A stretch of DNA of 64,000 bases, from contig NZ_CP072014.1 in the NCBI RefSeq assembly GCF_017603825.1, positions 186,001-250,000 on the forward strand, read 5' to 3'. Shown in pieces: positions 50,330-58,377 of the stretch. The notes below the pieces were generated by a model. The model saw nothing but the letters and a program-made list of their open reading frames with translations, ran no database searches and was not told the origin of the DNA. The stretch is from Arthrobacter crystallopoietes (GTDB lineage Bacteria > Actinomycetota > Actinomycetes > Actinomycetales > Micrococcaceae). How positions within the stretch are numbered: position 1 is the first letter of the stretch; each line of letters opens with the position of its first letter. The translations under genes and the position numbers were made by a program.

Positions 50330-51916
50330 CTATACCTCGGCAGGTATCAGAGCCGGAAGCTGTGCAGATTCCCCCGAGCGCAGCCGGGCGGGCCAAATGC
50401 CCTGCTTGCCCGGCGAGACAATTCCGTTCGGATCCAGCGCGTCCTTGAGCTTCTCCTGCAGCCGGCGGGCCGCATTGTTGTTGAAGTCGAAGCCATCGGC
50501 AATGCGGTCCATGTAGTCGACGTGGCTTCGGTACGGCGCGTAACCGCGGCGGCGGGCGGCGTCCAACAGCTTTTCGTAGAGCTCCCGCGCACGGGCCAGC
50601 ATCTCGTCGTTGCCAAGCTCGAAGAAGATCATGGTCACGTGGACCATGTGCCTCGGATACAGGTGGTAGCCAATATAGAGGTCGAAACCGTATTCGCGGT
50701 AGAGCTGCTTGGCTTCCTGGTAGAAGTCGTAGACCTCCTGGCCGCGGGCGGGGATGATCGGGGCGGCGTCGATGTGTCCGCCGTTTTCTGCAGCCCAGCC
50801 AACCGTGCTCAGTGGCTTCAGGGTGGGTACGCCGGCCATTTGTGTCCGGTCAATCTCGGCGATGTCTTCGTAGGCGACGGCTTGCCCCTCGGATCCCTCG
50901 TAGAACCGGGCGTTCACTTCGACACCTTCCATGCCGGCGAAGCGTTCCTTGATGATTTCCAAGCGCCGCTCGGCCATGCCTTTGTCGCCGTAGATAGCAA
51001 AGCGGGCGTTCCACTGCCCGATGCCGAATTCCTGGCGCATCTCTTCGAGCCGCTCATCGGGAATCGAGCCTTCGCCGTCGTAAAAGTCCCGCTTGGCGCC
51101 ACGCATGGTGGCCGCGCGGACGACATTTCCACAAAGGGCGTTGTTCTGGGTGATGTCCTGGCGGCGCAGCTCGGTCAGGATGTCAATGAGTTGCGGCAAG
51201 TCTTCCTCGCGCTCGACAGTTACATCACCGGAGACATACACGTCGGGCCAAGGCATCAACCACAGACCGATCTTAGTGACAATGCCCAGGTTGGACTGGG
51301 TGAAAAGACCTTCCAGGGTGGGGCCGAAACCGCCTTGGAAGATGGGCCCGAGGTCCGTTCCTTCCATGGCCCACATACCGGTCCGGACGAGCTCGCCGTC
51401 AGGCAGCACTACTTCCATTCCGCACAGGGCCTTAACATGGTCCCCCATCGGCGTCATGCCGTAGCCCCGGTCCAGCAGGTTGCCCATGACGGAGCCCCAG
51501 CCGAGCGCAGGAACGGAGGTCCAGACCTTGAGGTCTCGCTCCTGGATGTAGTCGAAGAGGTCGAAAAAAGTTACGCCGGGTTCGACGACGGCATAGCAGA
51601 GCTTGTCATCCACTTCGTGGATAGCATCCATCCGACCCAAGTCCATTGCCACCGTGGACTGGTCGCGAGGCTCGGGTCCGCCGTAGCCCAGGTTCTTGCC
51701 CTTGGAGAAGGTCCACAGCGCTACCCTCGTCTGGTTTGCCAGCCGCACCAGGGCCTGGACTTCCTCGACGGATCCCGGCCGGACACCCGGCCATTTATCC
51801 CTGCCGGGGTTCAACGGGTACGGATCCTTGTAGCCTGCTTCGCCGGCGACGCGGACCACGTTGTCTACACCAATGATGGCGGCTGCCTTGTCGAGGAATG
51901 TCTCTCGGGTATCCAT
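50330..51916 (-). CDS. Vanillyl-alcohol-oxidase-type flavoprotein
   Basis: VAO/4-cresol dehydrogenase-type FAD enzyme of 528 residues. The PCMH flavin domain shows WPGVRPGSVEEVQALVRLAN, FSKGKNLGYGGPEPRD and VAMDLGRMDAIHEVDDKLCY, and the substrate domain has VGWAAENGGHIDAAPIIPAR and LDPNGIVSPGKQGIW at the end. Members oxidise or hydroxylate para-substituted phenols such as 4-alkylphenols, vanillyl alcohol or eugenol at the benzylic carbon. The ATG at 51916 follows GGAAGGTGC; the extension to 52003 is not needed. It is read divergently from the LysR gene. Confidence 0.9.
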   Translation of the reverse strand: MDTRETFLDKAAAIIGVDNVVRVAGEAGYKDPYPLNPGRDKWPGVRPGSVEEVQALVRLANQTRVALWTFSKGKNLGYGGPEPRDQSTVAMDLGRMDAIHEVDDKLCYAVVEPGVTFFDLFDYIQERDLKVWTSVPALGWGSVMGNLLDRGYGMTPMGDHVKALCGMEVVLPDGELVRTGMWAMEGTDLGPIFQGGFGPTLEGLFTQSNLGIVTKIGLWLMPWPDVYVSGDVTVEREEDLPQLIDILTELRRQDITQNNALCGNVVRAATMRGAKRDFYDGEGSIPDERLEEMRQEFGIGQWNARFAIYGDKGMAERRLEIIKERFAGMEGVEVNARFYEGSEGQAVAYEDIAEIDRTQMAGVPTLKPLSTVGWAAENGGHIDAAPIIPARGQEVYDFYQEAKQLYREYGFDLYIGYHLYPRHMVHVTMIFFELGNDEMLARARELYEKLLDAARRRGYAPYRSHVDYMDRIADGFDFNNNAARRLQEKLKDALDPNGIVSPGKQGIWPARLRSGESAQLPALIPAEV

Positions 51917-51998
51917 CTTGCACCTTCCACGCACGCGCCGGCCATCTGGCCGGCGGCTCCGTCCTGTAGCGGACCACTCTTTCATCTTCGCAATAAAC

Positions 51999-52029
51999 AC
52001 CACTCAAGTAAATCGTCGTTTTCAGTGGT
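51999..52029. promoter_or_regulatory. Inverted repeat between VAO and LysR genes
   Basis: ACCACT (51999-52004) and AGTGGT (52024-52029) face each other across 19 bases in the divergent intergenic region. This is a plausible LysR-type recognition site controlling both genes. Confidence 0.35.
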
Positions 52030-52051
52030 TATCCTTCAATAGAATTGATTT

Positions 52052-52975
52052 ATGAGACTCGAAAGCCATCCCGCAATCACTCTCCGCCAGATCTGGCATT
52101 TCGTCGTAGCCGCCGAAACAGGAACTATGACGGAAGCGGCCCGCCGTCTGCATATGGCACCCTCAGCCATTTCCATGTCTGTCTCCGAACTCGAGCGGAT
52201 AGTCGGCGCGGAGTTATGCATCAAGCGCAAGTCCAAAGGGCTGACATTGACCTCAACCGGGCGTGCGGTATTCCAGCAGGCCCGGCAATTGCTTGACCTT
52301 GCGGACGAGATCGCGTCCCTCTCCAAGGGTGACCGACCGAACCTCCGCGGTCCGTTGACAGTAGGCTGCTACATGACCCTCGGCCCCACCATCATTCCGC
52401 CGATGCTGGCCGGCTTCGCTGAGCAGTGTCCGCATGTAGATGTCGATTTCGTCGAGGGGTACCACGAGGACCTGCAGCAGCGCCTGCTTGACGGGTCCCT
52501 GGATGCGGCCTTCCTCTACGACGCGGACGTCTCCCCGGCGTTGAAAACTGCCCCGCTGGCCTCCGCAGACCCGTACGTACTGGTTTCGGCCAAGCACCCA
52601 TTGCATGGTGCAGGCGAGGTATCACTGAAAGACATCGCCCAGGATCCGCTGATCTTTTTTGATGCCGCCCCGATCTCCAACCGGATCCTGGACATGTTCC
52701 GGGCTGCAGGCATTACCCCCGACATCCTCCACCGTTCACGCAGTTACGCCACGGTGCGGTCCTTGGTTGCCAGCGGCCGCGGCGTCGCCGTCCTGTTCCA
52801 GCAACCGCGTCTTGAGGCTCCGTATGAAGAACTGCAAGTGATGCTCAAGCCGCTGGCCTCCACCCGCGCGTCCGCGCATGATCCGGTAACGGTATCGCTC
52901 GCGTGGCCGAGCAGCACCCGACTCAACGCCCGGGCCCAGGCCTGGATCGACGTCGCCGTGGAGCTGTTCGGCTAA
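52052..52975 (+). CDS. LysR family transcriptional regulator
   Basis: LysR-type regulator of 307 residues. The N-terminal helix-turn-helix is FVVAAETGTMTEAARRLHMA with PSAISMSVSELERIVGAELC; the rest is the two-lobed effector domain (LTVGCYMTLGPTIIPPMLAG, RRLLDGSLDAAFLYDADV-like, GRGVAVLFQQPRLEAPYEEL). ATG 52052 is 6 bases after TAGAAT (52040-52045), suggesting a leaderless transcript. It is divergent from the VAO gene and probably activates it. Confidence 0.92.
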   Translation: MRLESHPAITLRQIWHFVVAAETGTMTEAARRLHMAPSAISMSVSELERIVGAELCIKRKSKGLTLTSTGRAVFQQARQLLDLADEIASLSKGDRPNLRGPLTVGCYMTLGPTIIPPMLAGFAEQCPHVDVDFVEGYHEDLQQRLLDGSLDAAFLYDADVSPALKTAPLASADPYVLVSAKHPLHGAGEVSLKDIAQDPLIFFDAAPISNRILDMFRAAGITPDILHRSRSYATVRSLVASGRGVAVLFQQPRLEAPYEELQVMLKPLASTRASAHDPVTVSLAWPSSTRLNARAQAWIDVAVELFG

Positions 52976-52981
52976 AGAAAA

Positions 52982-53019
52982 CGTGCGACGTCGATGGGAG
53001 CTCCCGCCGGCGTCGCACG
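52982..53019. terminator. Hairpin terminator between LysR and monooxygenase genes
   Basis: CGTGCGACG (52982-52990) pairs perfectly with CGTCGCACG (53011-53019); the loop itself holds GGGAGCTCCC. It separates two convergent genes, and the plus-strand side runs into ATTTGTT. Confidence 0.65.
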
Positions 53020-53044
53020 CATTTGTTGGTTATTCGTCGGCTAC

Positions 53045-54379
53045 TCAGACCAGCGCACTCTGGCGGATGGAGGACGGGCGGGGCAGCCCGAAGTTGTCGC
53101 GCAGGGTGGTGCCCTCGTACTCGGAGCGGAAGTAGCCGCGGTTCTGCAGTTCCGGGACCAGTTTGTCGCAGATCAGCTTGAAGCCTCCCGGGTTGAAGGG
53201 CGAGTTCAGGTTGAAGCCGTCGCAGGCCTTGGACTCGAACCAGTCCACCATGCGGTCCGCCACCTGGGAGGCAGTGCCGGCCATCCACTGGTGTCCGGTA
53301 GAACGGGCCAAGTCCACAATGAGCTCGCGCAGGGTCATGCCCTGGTCCACGCTCTTGCGGCGGTAAATCTGATAGCGGGAACCAAACCGCGGGCCGTCGG
53401 AGAACCAGTCGGCCGGAATGGTCCGGTCCAGCGGCAGCTCGGACAGATCCATGCGCAAGTCGGCACCCACTTGCTTCCGGCCATTCTCCATGTGCACATT
53501 GCGGCCCAGCTCATCGGCCAGTTCCAGGGCCTCCTTTTCAGTGTCGCCGAGGATGGGCAGGATGCCCGGAATGATCTTGAGCTGCTGCGGGTCGCGCCCC
53601 TTGGCCGCGGCCATGTTCTTGAACTTGGCGTAGAACTCGATGGACGGTTTTTTCAGCGGCTGCGCCGTATAGATGCCGTCTGCAACGGAGGAACCGAGCT
53701 CCATGCCCGGGCCTGAGGAACCGGCCTGGACCAAGACAGGACGGCCCTGGGGCGAGCGCGGCATGTTGATGGGACCTTCGACCTCGAAGAATTCACCCTT
53801 GTGGTTGATCGGGTGGATCTTCGCGGTGTCCACGTACCAGCCTGCCTCGCGGTCATTAGTAACGGCGTCATCCTCCCAGCTGTCCCACAGCCGCTGAACC
53901 ACGTCGACGAATTCGGTGGCGCGGCGGTAACGTTCGGCTGGCTCCGGCGCCTCCTTGACTCCGTAGTTCTTGAAGCCGTCGGATGAGGTCACGATGTTCC
54001 AGCCGGCACGGCCGCCGGACATGTGGTCCAGTCCGCACATCTGGCGTGCCACGTTGTAGGGCTCGCTGAAGGACGTGGAGACCGTCCCGATCAGGCCGAT
54101 GTTCTTGGTCCGCGCCGCCAGGGAGGCCAGCACAGTCATCGGTTCGTAGAAGCCGTTCATCTTAATGTCGCCGCGCATCACTGTGTTGGCGTGCACGATG
54201 TCCCCGAAGAAGACGGCGTCGAGCTTCGCGGCCTCGGCCATCTGCGTCAGTTCGGCCACAAACTCAAGGTTGGCCAGTTCCTCGGAGCGGCTGCCCTCCA
54301 TACGCCAGCTGTCTTTGTGATAGCCGGCGGGGAGCATGAAGGTAGTCAGAATCATGTGGTTCTCAGGCTTGGGATCCAT
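53045..54379 (-). CDS. NtaA/SnaA/DszA-type FMN-dependent monooxygenase
   Basis: Luciferase-like monooxygenase of 444 residues, NtaA/SnaA/DszA subfamily: AEAAKLDAVFFGDIVHANTV, GLIGTVSTSFSEPYNVARQM, LDHMSGGRAGWNIVTSSDGF and GRPVLVQAGSSGPGMELGSS. These enzymes need reduced FMN from a separate reductase and cleave C-N or C-S bonds (nitrilotriacetate, EDTA, dibenzothiophene sulfone). No dedicated reductase is adjacent; the fused reductase at 59870 is the nearest. ATG start after AAAGGAC. Confidence 0.9.
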   Translation of the reverse strand: MDPKPENHMILTTFMLPAGYHKDSWRMEGSRSEELANLEFVAELTQMAEAAKLDAVFFGDIVHANTVMRGDIKMNGFYEPMTVLASLAARTKNIGLIGTVSTSFSEPYNVARQMCGLDHMSGGRAGWNIVTSSDGFKNYGVKEAPEPAERYRRATEFVDVVQRLWDSWEDDAVTNDREAGWYVDTAKIHPINHKGEFFEVEGPINMPRSPQGRPVLVQAGSSGPGMELGSSVADGIYTAQPLKKPSIEFYAKFKNMAAAKGRDPQQLKIIPGILPILGDTEKEALELADELGRNVHMENGRKQVGADLRMDLSELPLDRTIPADWFSDGPRFGSRYQIYRRKSVDQGMTLRELIVDLARSTGHQWMAGTASQVADRMVDWFESKACDGFNLNSPFNPGGFKLICDKLVPELQNRGYFRSEYEGTTLRDNFGLPRPSSIRQSALV

Positions 54380-54476
54380 CAGGTGGAGTCCTTTCGAAAA
54401 GTGGTGGCTAGTCGCTGCTTGTATCCATCCTCACAGGTGTAGTTTGTCTGGTAAATAGGCAGTTTCAGCGGTATAT

Positions 54477-54493
54477 TTTCAAATATTTTGAAA
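54477..54493. promoter_or_regulatory. AT-rich 17-bp palindrome
   Basis: TTTCAAATATTTTGAAA has perfect 7-base arms around TAT, 98 bases upstream of the monooxygenase start on the minus strand, in a locally AT-rich patch. A related core TTCAAATATGAA occurs at the divergent alcohol dehydrogenases (62341-62352), which hints at a shared regulator. Confidence 0.45.
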
Positions 54494-54509
54494 TAGCCCG
54501 CAGGCGCAG

Positions 54510-55072
54510 TTACTGCAGCGGCACCGTGAGGCATGCCGTGCACTCGCCCTTAGTGGAGGGTCCGGCCGTCCTCATTGCCCGGTCCTCGTGGAGGATGTGA
54601 GGCACCGTTTCGTCATGCGCTCCAGCGAAATCGCGTCCTTGAACGGTGCGCACGAGCTTTTCACCCGGACGCAACTCGGTCGCGGCTCCGGGATCGAGGG
54701 AGCGGCGGCTGGCCCTCAGCCAGCCGAGCACCACCGGGCCGTTGTCGAACAAAGCGTAAATGCGCGTCGAACGAATCCGTCCGCGGGTCGAAAGTGCGCC
54801 GCGAGGTCATGGCCGGGGCTTCCATACAGAGGACTCCTTGCCCCACATCGACGTGCAGGCAGTTGGGTATCCCCTGATCAACGAGCGAGCTAACGTCCGT
54901 AGCGTAGGTTGAGATCCCCTGGTGGTCGCGGATTTCCAACCAAACTGCCGACCACCACCCGATTTCGGTATTCCCGCGTTCCGCGGGTGCGCAGGCCAGG
55001 GTTGGACCAGCTGGCCACTACGTCAACGGGAACTTCGATCCCTTCCGGATCGACCAGTTTCGAGCGGTAATA
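54510..55072 (-). pseudogene. Frameshifted remnant of an unidentified gene
   Basis: Three consecutive reading frames on the minus strand join into one coherent protein of about 190 residues if two frameshifts are allowed. Frame one carries YYRSKLVDPEGIEVPVDVVA up to REYRNR; a shift near 54951-54961 leads to WWSAVWLEIRDHQGIS through MTSRRTFDPRTDSFDA; a second shift near 54763-54772 continues RIYALFDNGPVVLGWLRA to LTVPLQ and the stop at 54510. An AGGAGG lies just before the first part, but no start codon is evident. I do not recognise the family. Sequencing error at both points is an alternative. Confidence 0.6.
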
Positions 55073-55130
55073 GCTGAAACCTCCTGATGGTCGTGGACGA
55101 GCGACTGGGCAGCACGAGGACCGCACAGAA

Positions 55131-55162
55131 CCGCCCCGGCTCCTTATGGATAGCCGGGGCGG
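55131..55162 (-). terminator. Hairpin terminator of MHS permease gene
   Basis: A perfect 11-bp GC-rich stem (55131-55141 with 55152-55162) with loop CCTTATGGAT, 15 bases past the permease stop. Confidence 0.75.
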
Positions 55163-55176
55163 CGTGTGGAACAGAT

Positions 55177-56550
55177 TCAGGCGTCCTGAAGTTGTTTGGT
55201 CTTGCGGGGCTGGATGTCGGCTCCCTCGCGGCTCATGCGCACAGCGACCAGACCGATGAGCAGGATAGCGATCCAGAAGATGCCGACAAGATGGAAGCCC
55301 CCGCCGCCAGCGAGAACCAACGCAGTGGCAACCATTGGGGTAAAACCGGCGCCAAGAGTCGAAGCGCCCTGATATGCCAGGGAAGCGCCCGTGTAACGGA
55401 CTTCCGGCGGGAACTGTTCGGAGATATAGGCTCCGATGGGTCCAGCCAAGATGCCTTGGATAATACCGTTGCCGACGAGAACGGCGATGGCGAACTGCCA
55501 TGACGAGCCGCTGTGCATCAGCGTCAATGCCGGATATGCAAACAGAATGCCGGCCACTCCACCGATGGTCAGCACTGTACGACGACCAATGCGATCGCTC
55601 AAGCGGGCAGTATAGAAACAGGTAATGATTGTGAGGACCGCAGCAACGCCTTTCAGATTCAGGACAGTGGAACGGTCCACACCTTCAGCAACGGCTACGG
55701 AAACTCCCCATGAGGTCAGGATCCCCTGGCAGGTATAGAAACCGAGGGAAGCTATCAGAGTCACGACCACAATCCTGGGATGACCGGTCAGAACACGGGC
55801 GAGCGGAGAGCGCTTCTTCTGCTGCACCTTCGCGGCTTCCTCCTCAAGACGCTGGAACACGGGAGTCTCAGCAACCTTGAGGCGGATAACCAGGCCAATG
55901 AAGATCAGCACGGCGGAGAAGAGGAACGGGATTCTCCAGCCCCATTCGAGAAAGTGCTCACCAGTGGCTGCGGATACACCCGAGACGACAAACGTAGCCA
56001 GCAGACCGCCGGCAGGACCGCCCGCATTGGCGAAGGCGGCCGCAAAGCCGCGCTTGGCTGCGGGAGCGTGTTCCAAGGCCATCAGCGTGGCACCGCCCCA
56101 TTCGCCCCCGACGGAGATGCCCTGAATAAAGCGGAGAATCACGAGGATCAAGGGGGCCGCCATGCCGATCTCGGCGGTAGTCGGCAGTAGGCCGATGGCT
56201 ACCGTGGCGCCGCCCATCAGGAGCATCGACAGCACCAACATGCGCTTGCGGCCGATAATGTCGCCGAAGTGTCCAAAGACGATGCCGCCGAGCGGACGGG
56301 CGATGTAGCCGACGGCGAGGGTTCCGAACGACGCGAACAGCGCCATGCCAGGATCGAGATTGTTGAAGAAAACCTTGTCAAAGATCAAGGCGGCAGCTGT
56401 CGCGTACAGGATGAAGTCGTAGTACTCGATGATGCTGCCCATAAGGCTCGAGCCCAGGACACGCCGCAGGTCCTTGGTATTCAGGGAGTCGGCGTCCGGT
56501 GCAGCGGGTCCGGAGCGGCCGCTGGCAGGAGTTTCAGCGGTAGGCGACAC
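55177..56550 (-). CDS. MHS-family MFS permease
   Basis: Metabolite:H+ symporter of 457 residues. SLMGSIIEYYDFILYATAAA is helix 1, GHFGDIIGRKRMLVLSMLLM is the diagnostic MFS loop, and RFIQGISVGGEWGGATLMAL the family motif of the proline/shikimate/ketoglutarate permeases. It has 12 membrane segments. GTG start behind AAAGAGG. It is divergent from the HpaB operon, so it probably imports that operon's aromatic acid or phenolic substrate. Confidence 0.92.
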   Translation of the reverse strand: MSPTAETPASGRSGPAAPDADSLNTKDLRRVLGSSLMGSIIEYYDFILYATAAALIFDKVFFNNLDPGMALFASFGTLAVGYIARPLGGIVFGHFGDIIGRKRMLVLSMLLMGGATVAIGLLPTTAEIGMAAPLILVILRFIQGISVGGEWGGATLMALEHAPAAKRGFAAAFANAGGPAGGLLATFVVSGVSAATGEHFLEWGWRIPFLFSAVLIFIGLVIRLKVAETPVFQRLEEEAAKVQQKKRSPLARVLTGHPRIVVVTLIASLGFYTCQGILTSWGVSVAVAEGVDRSTVLNLKGVAAVLTIITCFYTARLSDRIGRRTVLTIGGVAGILFAYPALTLMHSGSSWQFAIAVLVGNGIIQGILAGPIGAYISEQFPPEVRYTGASLAYQGASTLGAGFTPMVATALVLAGGGGFHLVGIFWIAILLIGLVAVRMSREGADIQPRKTKQLQDA

Positions 56551-56861
56551 GTTAGTACCTCTTTGCCGTGGGAATGTGACTCAAACCATGATGACTGACG
56601 TCACACGTAAATGCCACCCTTTCGGCATTTTTTACTAAAGAATATTTTTTGGACATGAAACTAGACAATCCCTCCGACGCTGAGCCGCCCCATACAAGGA
56701 CAGGTCGTCGACGACGCGACATGCAGCCGGGAAAGGCCCGAGGCGAAGGCCCGGCAACTTTTATTCGTCCATCCCATTGCAATCCCGCCTTCCATGTTTA
56801 TAAAATGAGAGCAAGATTATATTTTCTTCCGATTATGCGGGAACGAACCAAGGAGAATGAC
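56551..56861. other. Divergent control region, permease / HpaB operon
   Basis: A 311-base, AT-rich intergenic region with no convincing gene. The plus-strand frame open from 56649 continues into the HpaB gene, but the stretch before the GTG at 56862 has no coding character or conserved N-terminus. It holds the TGACGTCA palindrome (56596-56603), a hairpin with a T-run (56609-56633) and several AT-rich blocks (56800-56835) that could hold the HpaB promoter. Confidence 0.5.
56609..56633 (+). terminator. Intrinsic terminator-like hairpin upstream of HpaB operon
   Basis: AAATGCC (56609-56615) and GGCATTT (56624-56630) form a 7-bp stem with loop ACCCTTTC, directly followed by T residues (56628-56633). 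It lies 230 bases ahead of the HpaB start in sense orientation. It could be an attenuator or could insulate against reverse read-through from the permease promoter. Confidence 0.45.
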
Positions 56862-58364
56862 GTGACGGCACGCACCGGTACCGAGTACAAGCAGGGCCTC
56901 GCCGACGGCCGGGAAGTCTGGCTGGGCAATGAGCGCATCAACATCCTTGAGCACTCTGCTTTCAAGGGCTCAATCGAGGGCATGGCGGCCTATTTTGACT
57001 ACCAGCACAAATACGCTGAGGACTGCCTGATGGAGGATGCCGCTACCGGAGCTTTGATGAATGTCAGCCTCTCGCTACCGAAGAACGCCGAAGATATTGC
57101 GCGCCGCCACCGCGCCTTCGACCGCCTGGCCCGTTACTCCAACGGCATGCTTGGCCGCACGCCTGACTACGTCAATGTGGTCTTGGCCGGCCATGTCTCA
57201 CGTAAAGACATCTTCGACAAGCACAGCGACCCGGTCTTCCACGAGCGCCTGGCCGCCTACCACCGCAAAGTCATCGAGAACGATCTGGCCCTGACGCACA
57301 CAATTGTGCATGCCGCCATCGACAAGAGCGTGGGTGAGCTCCAGGGCATCAACGAGGAACTCACTCTGCGTGTAGTCAAGCGAACAGAGGAAGGTCTGGT
57401 TGTCAGAGGCGCCAAAATGCTGGCCACCCTCGGCCCCATCGCGGACGAACTCTATGTCTACCCCGCAACTCCCATCCAGAAGGGCTTCGAAGAGTACGCG
57501 CTCTCATTCGCTATCCCGGTGGCGACCACCGGCGTCGTTGCTGTCTGCCGCGATCACTACGGTGTGGACCAGGATGTTGCGGACAAGCCCTTCTCCTCGC
57601 GCTTCGATGAGCAAGACGCCGTCATTATTTTCGACGACGTGCTGGTTCCCTGGCACCGTGTCTTCATCGACGGCAACCTGGACGTCTATAACTCCCTCAA
57701 TGCAGGCACGGCGACGGGCAACACGCAGCAGCAGACAGCCATCCGCGCGTCTGTGAAGCTGGAGTTCGCCTACGACCTATGTGTCCAGATGGCCAAGGTC
57801 ACCGGCACCGAGGGCAAGCCCGAAACCACTTCGATGCTCGGTGAAATCTATTCATACCTGCGGATTGCTCGCTCGGTCATCCACTCGGCCGAATTGAACG
57901 CATCGAATTGGGGTGGCGGAGCGTTCTTCTGCCACGACGACATCAGCTCGCTGCGGACGGTTATGCCAATCTGGATGGCCCGCGTCAACGACATCATCAA
58001 GTCCATGGGCTCGCACAATCTACTGGCAACGCCCACTGCTGCAGCCTTTGAAGATCCTCGTCTTGGCCCGCTGCTGCATAAGTACCTGCCGGGTGCCAAC
58101 GGAATCTCTGCCGAAGAGCGCGCGCGCATCTTCCGCACCGCGTGGGACTTCGCCGGCTCCGCCTTAGGCAGCCGCATCGAACTCTACGAACGCTTCTACC
58201 TCGGCTCGGTCTCACGCGCCCGTAGCCTCGATCACCGCAAGGCACAGGCGAAAGGCGAGACCGGTGCGTACAAGGCCATGTTCGAAGAAGCCGGTGTGGG
58301 TCCGGCCCCCGAGGCACAGAACGACGTCGTTATTCCCGGCGAGTACGCCGGCGTGCGCGCATAG
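56862..58364 (+). CDS. HpaB-type flavin-dependent monooxygenase
   Basis: Large oxygenase component of a two-component flavin monooxygenase, 500 residues, 4-hydroxyphenylacetate 3-monooxygenase family. TGTEYKQGLADGREVWLGNE opens the acyl-CoA-dehydrogenase-like fold; FDRLARYSNGMLGRTPDYVN, VPWHRVFIDGNLDVYN and SMLGEIYSYLRIARSVIHSA follow. It would hydroxylate a phenolic or N-heteroaromatic substrate ortho to OH with FADH2 from a reductase. GTG at 56862 follows AAGGAGAATGAC; the longer frame to 56649 is not supported. First gene of an operon with an MmgE/PrpD protein and a fused reductase. Confidence 0.93.
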   Translation: MTARTGTEYKQGLADGREVWLGNERINILEHSAFKGSIEGMAAYFDYQHKYAEDCLMEDAATGALMNVSLSLPKNAEDIARRHRAFDRLARYSNGMLGRTPDYVNVVLAGHVSRKDIFDKHSDPVFHERLAAYHRKVIENDLALTHTIVHAAIDKSVGELQGINEELTLRVVKRTEEGLVVRGAKMLATLGPIADELYVYPATPIQKGFEEYALSFAIPVATTGVVAVCRDHYGVDQDVADKPFSSRFDEQDAVIIFDDVLVPWHRVFIDGNLDVYNSLNAGTATGNTQQQTAIRASVKLEFAYDLCVQMAKVTGTEGKPETTSMLGEIYSYLRIARSVIHSAELNASNWGGGAFFCHDDISSLRTVMPIWMARVNDIIKSMGSHNLLATPTAAAFEDPRLGPLLHKYLPGANGISAEERARIFRTAWDFAGSALGSRIELYERFYLGSVSRARSLDHRKAQAKGETGAYKAMFEEAGVGPAPEAQNDVVIPGEYAGVRA

Positions 58365-58377
58365 GAGGGAAGCCGTC

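Noticed and set aside
50522-52042. 506-residue open frame on the plus strand
   Set aside because: Antisense to the VAO-type gene, with no motifs.
56649-56861. N-terminal extension of the HpaB protein from 56649
   Set aside because: No ribosome site at 56649, no family similarity in the extra 71 residues, while GTG 56862 has AAGGAG at proper spacing.
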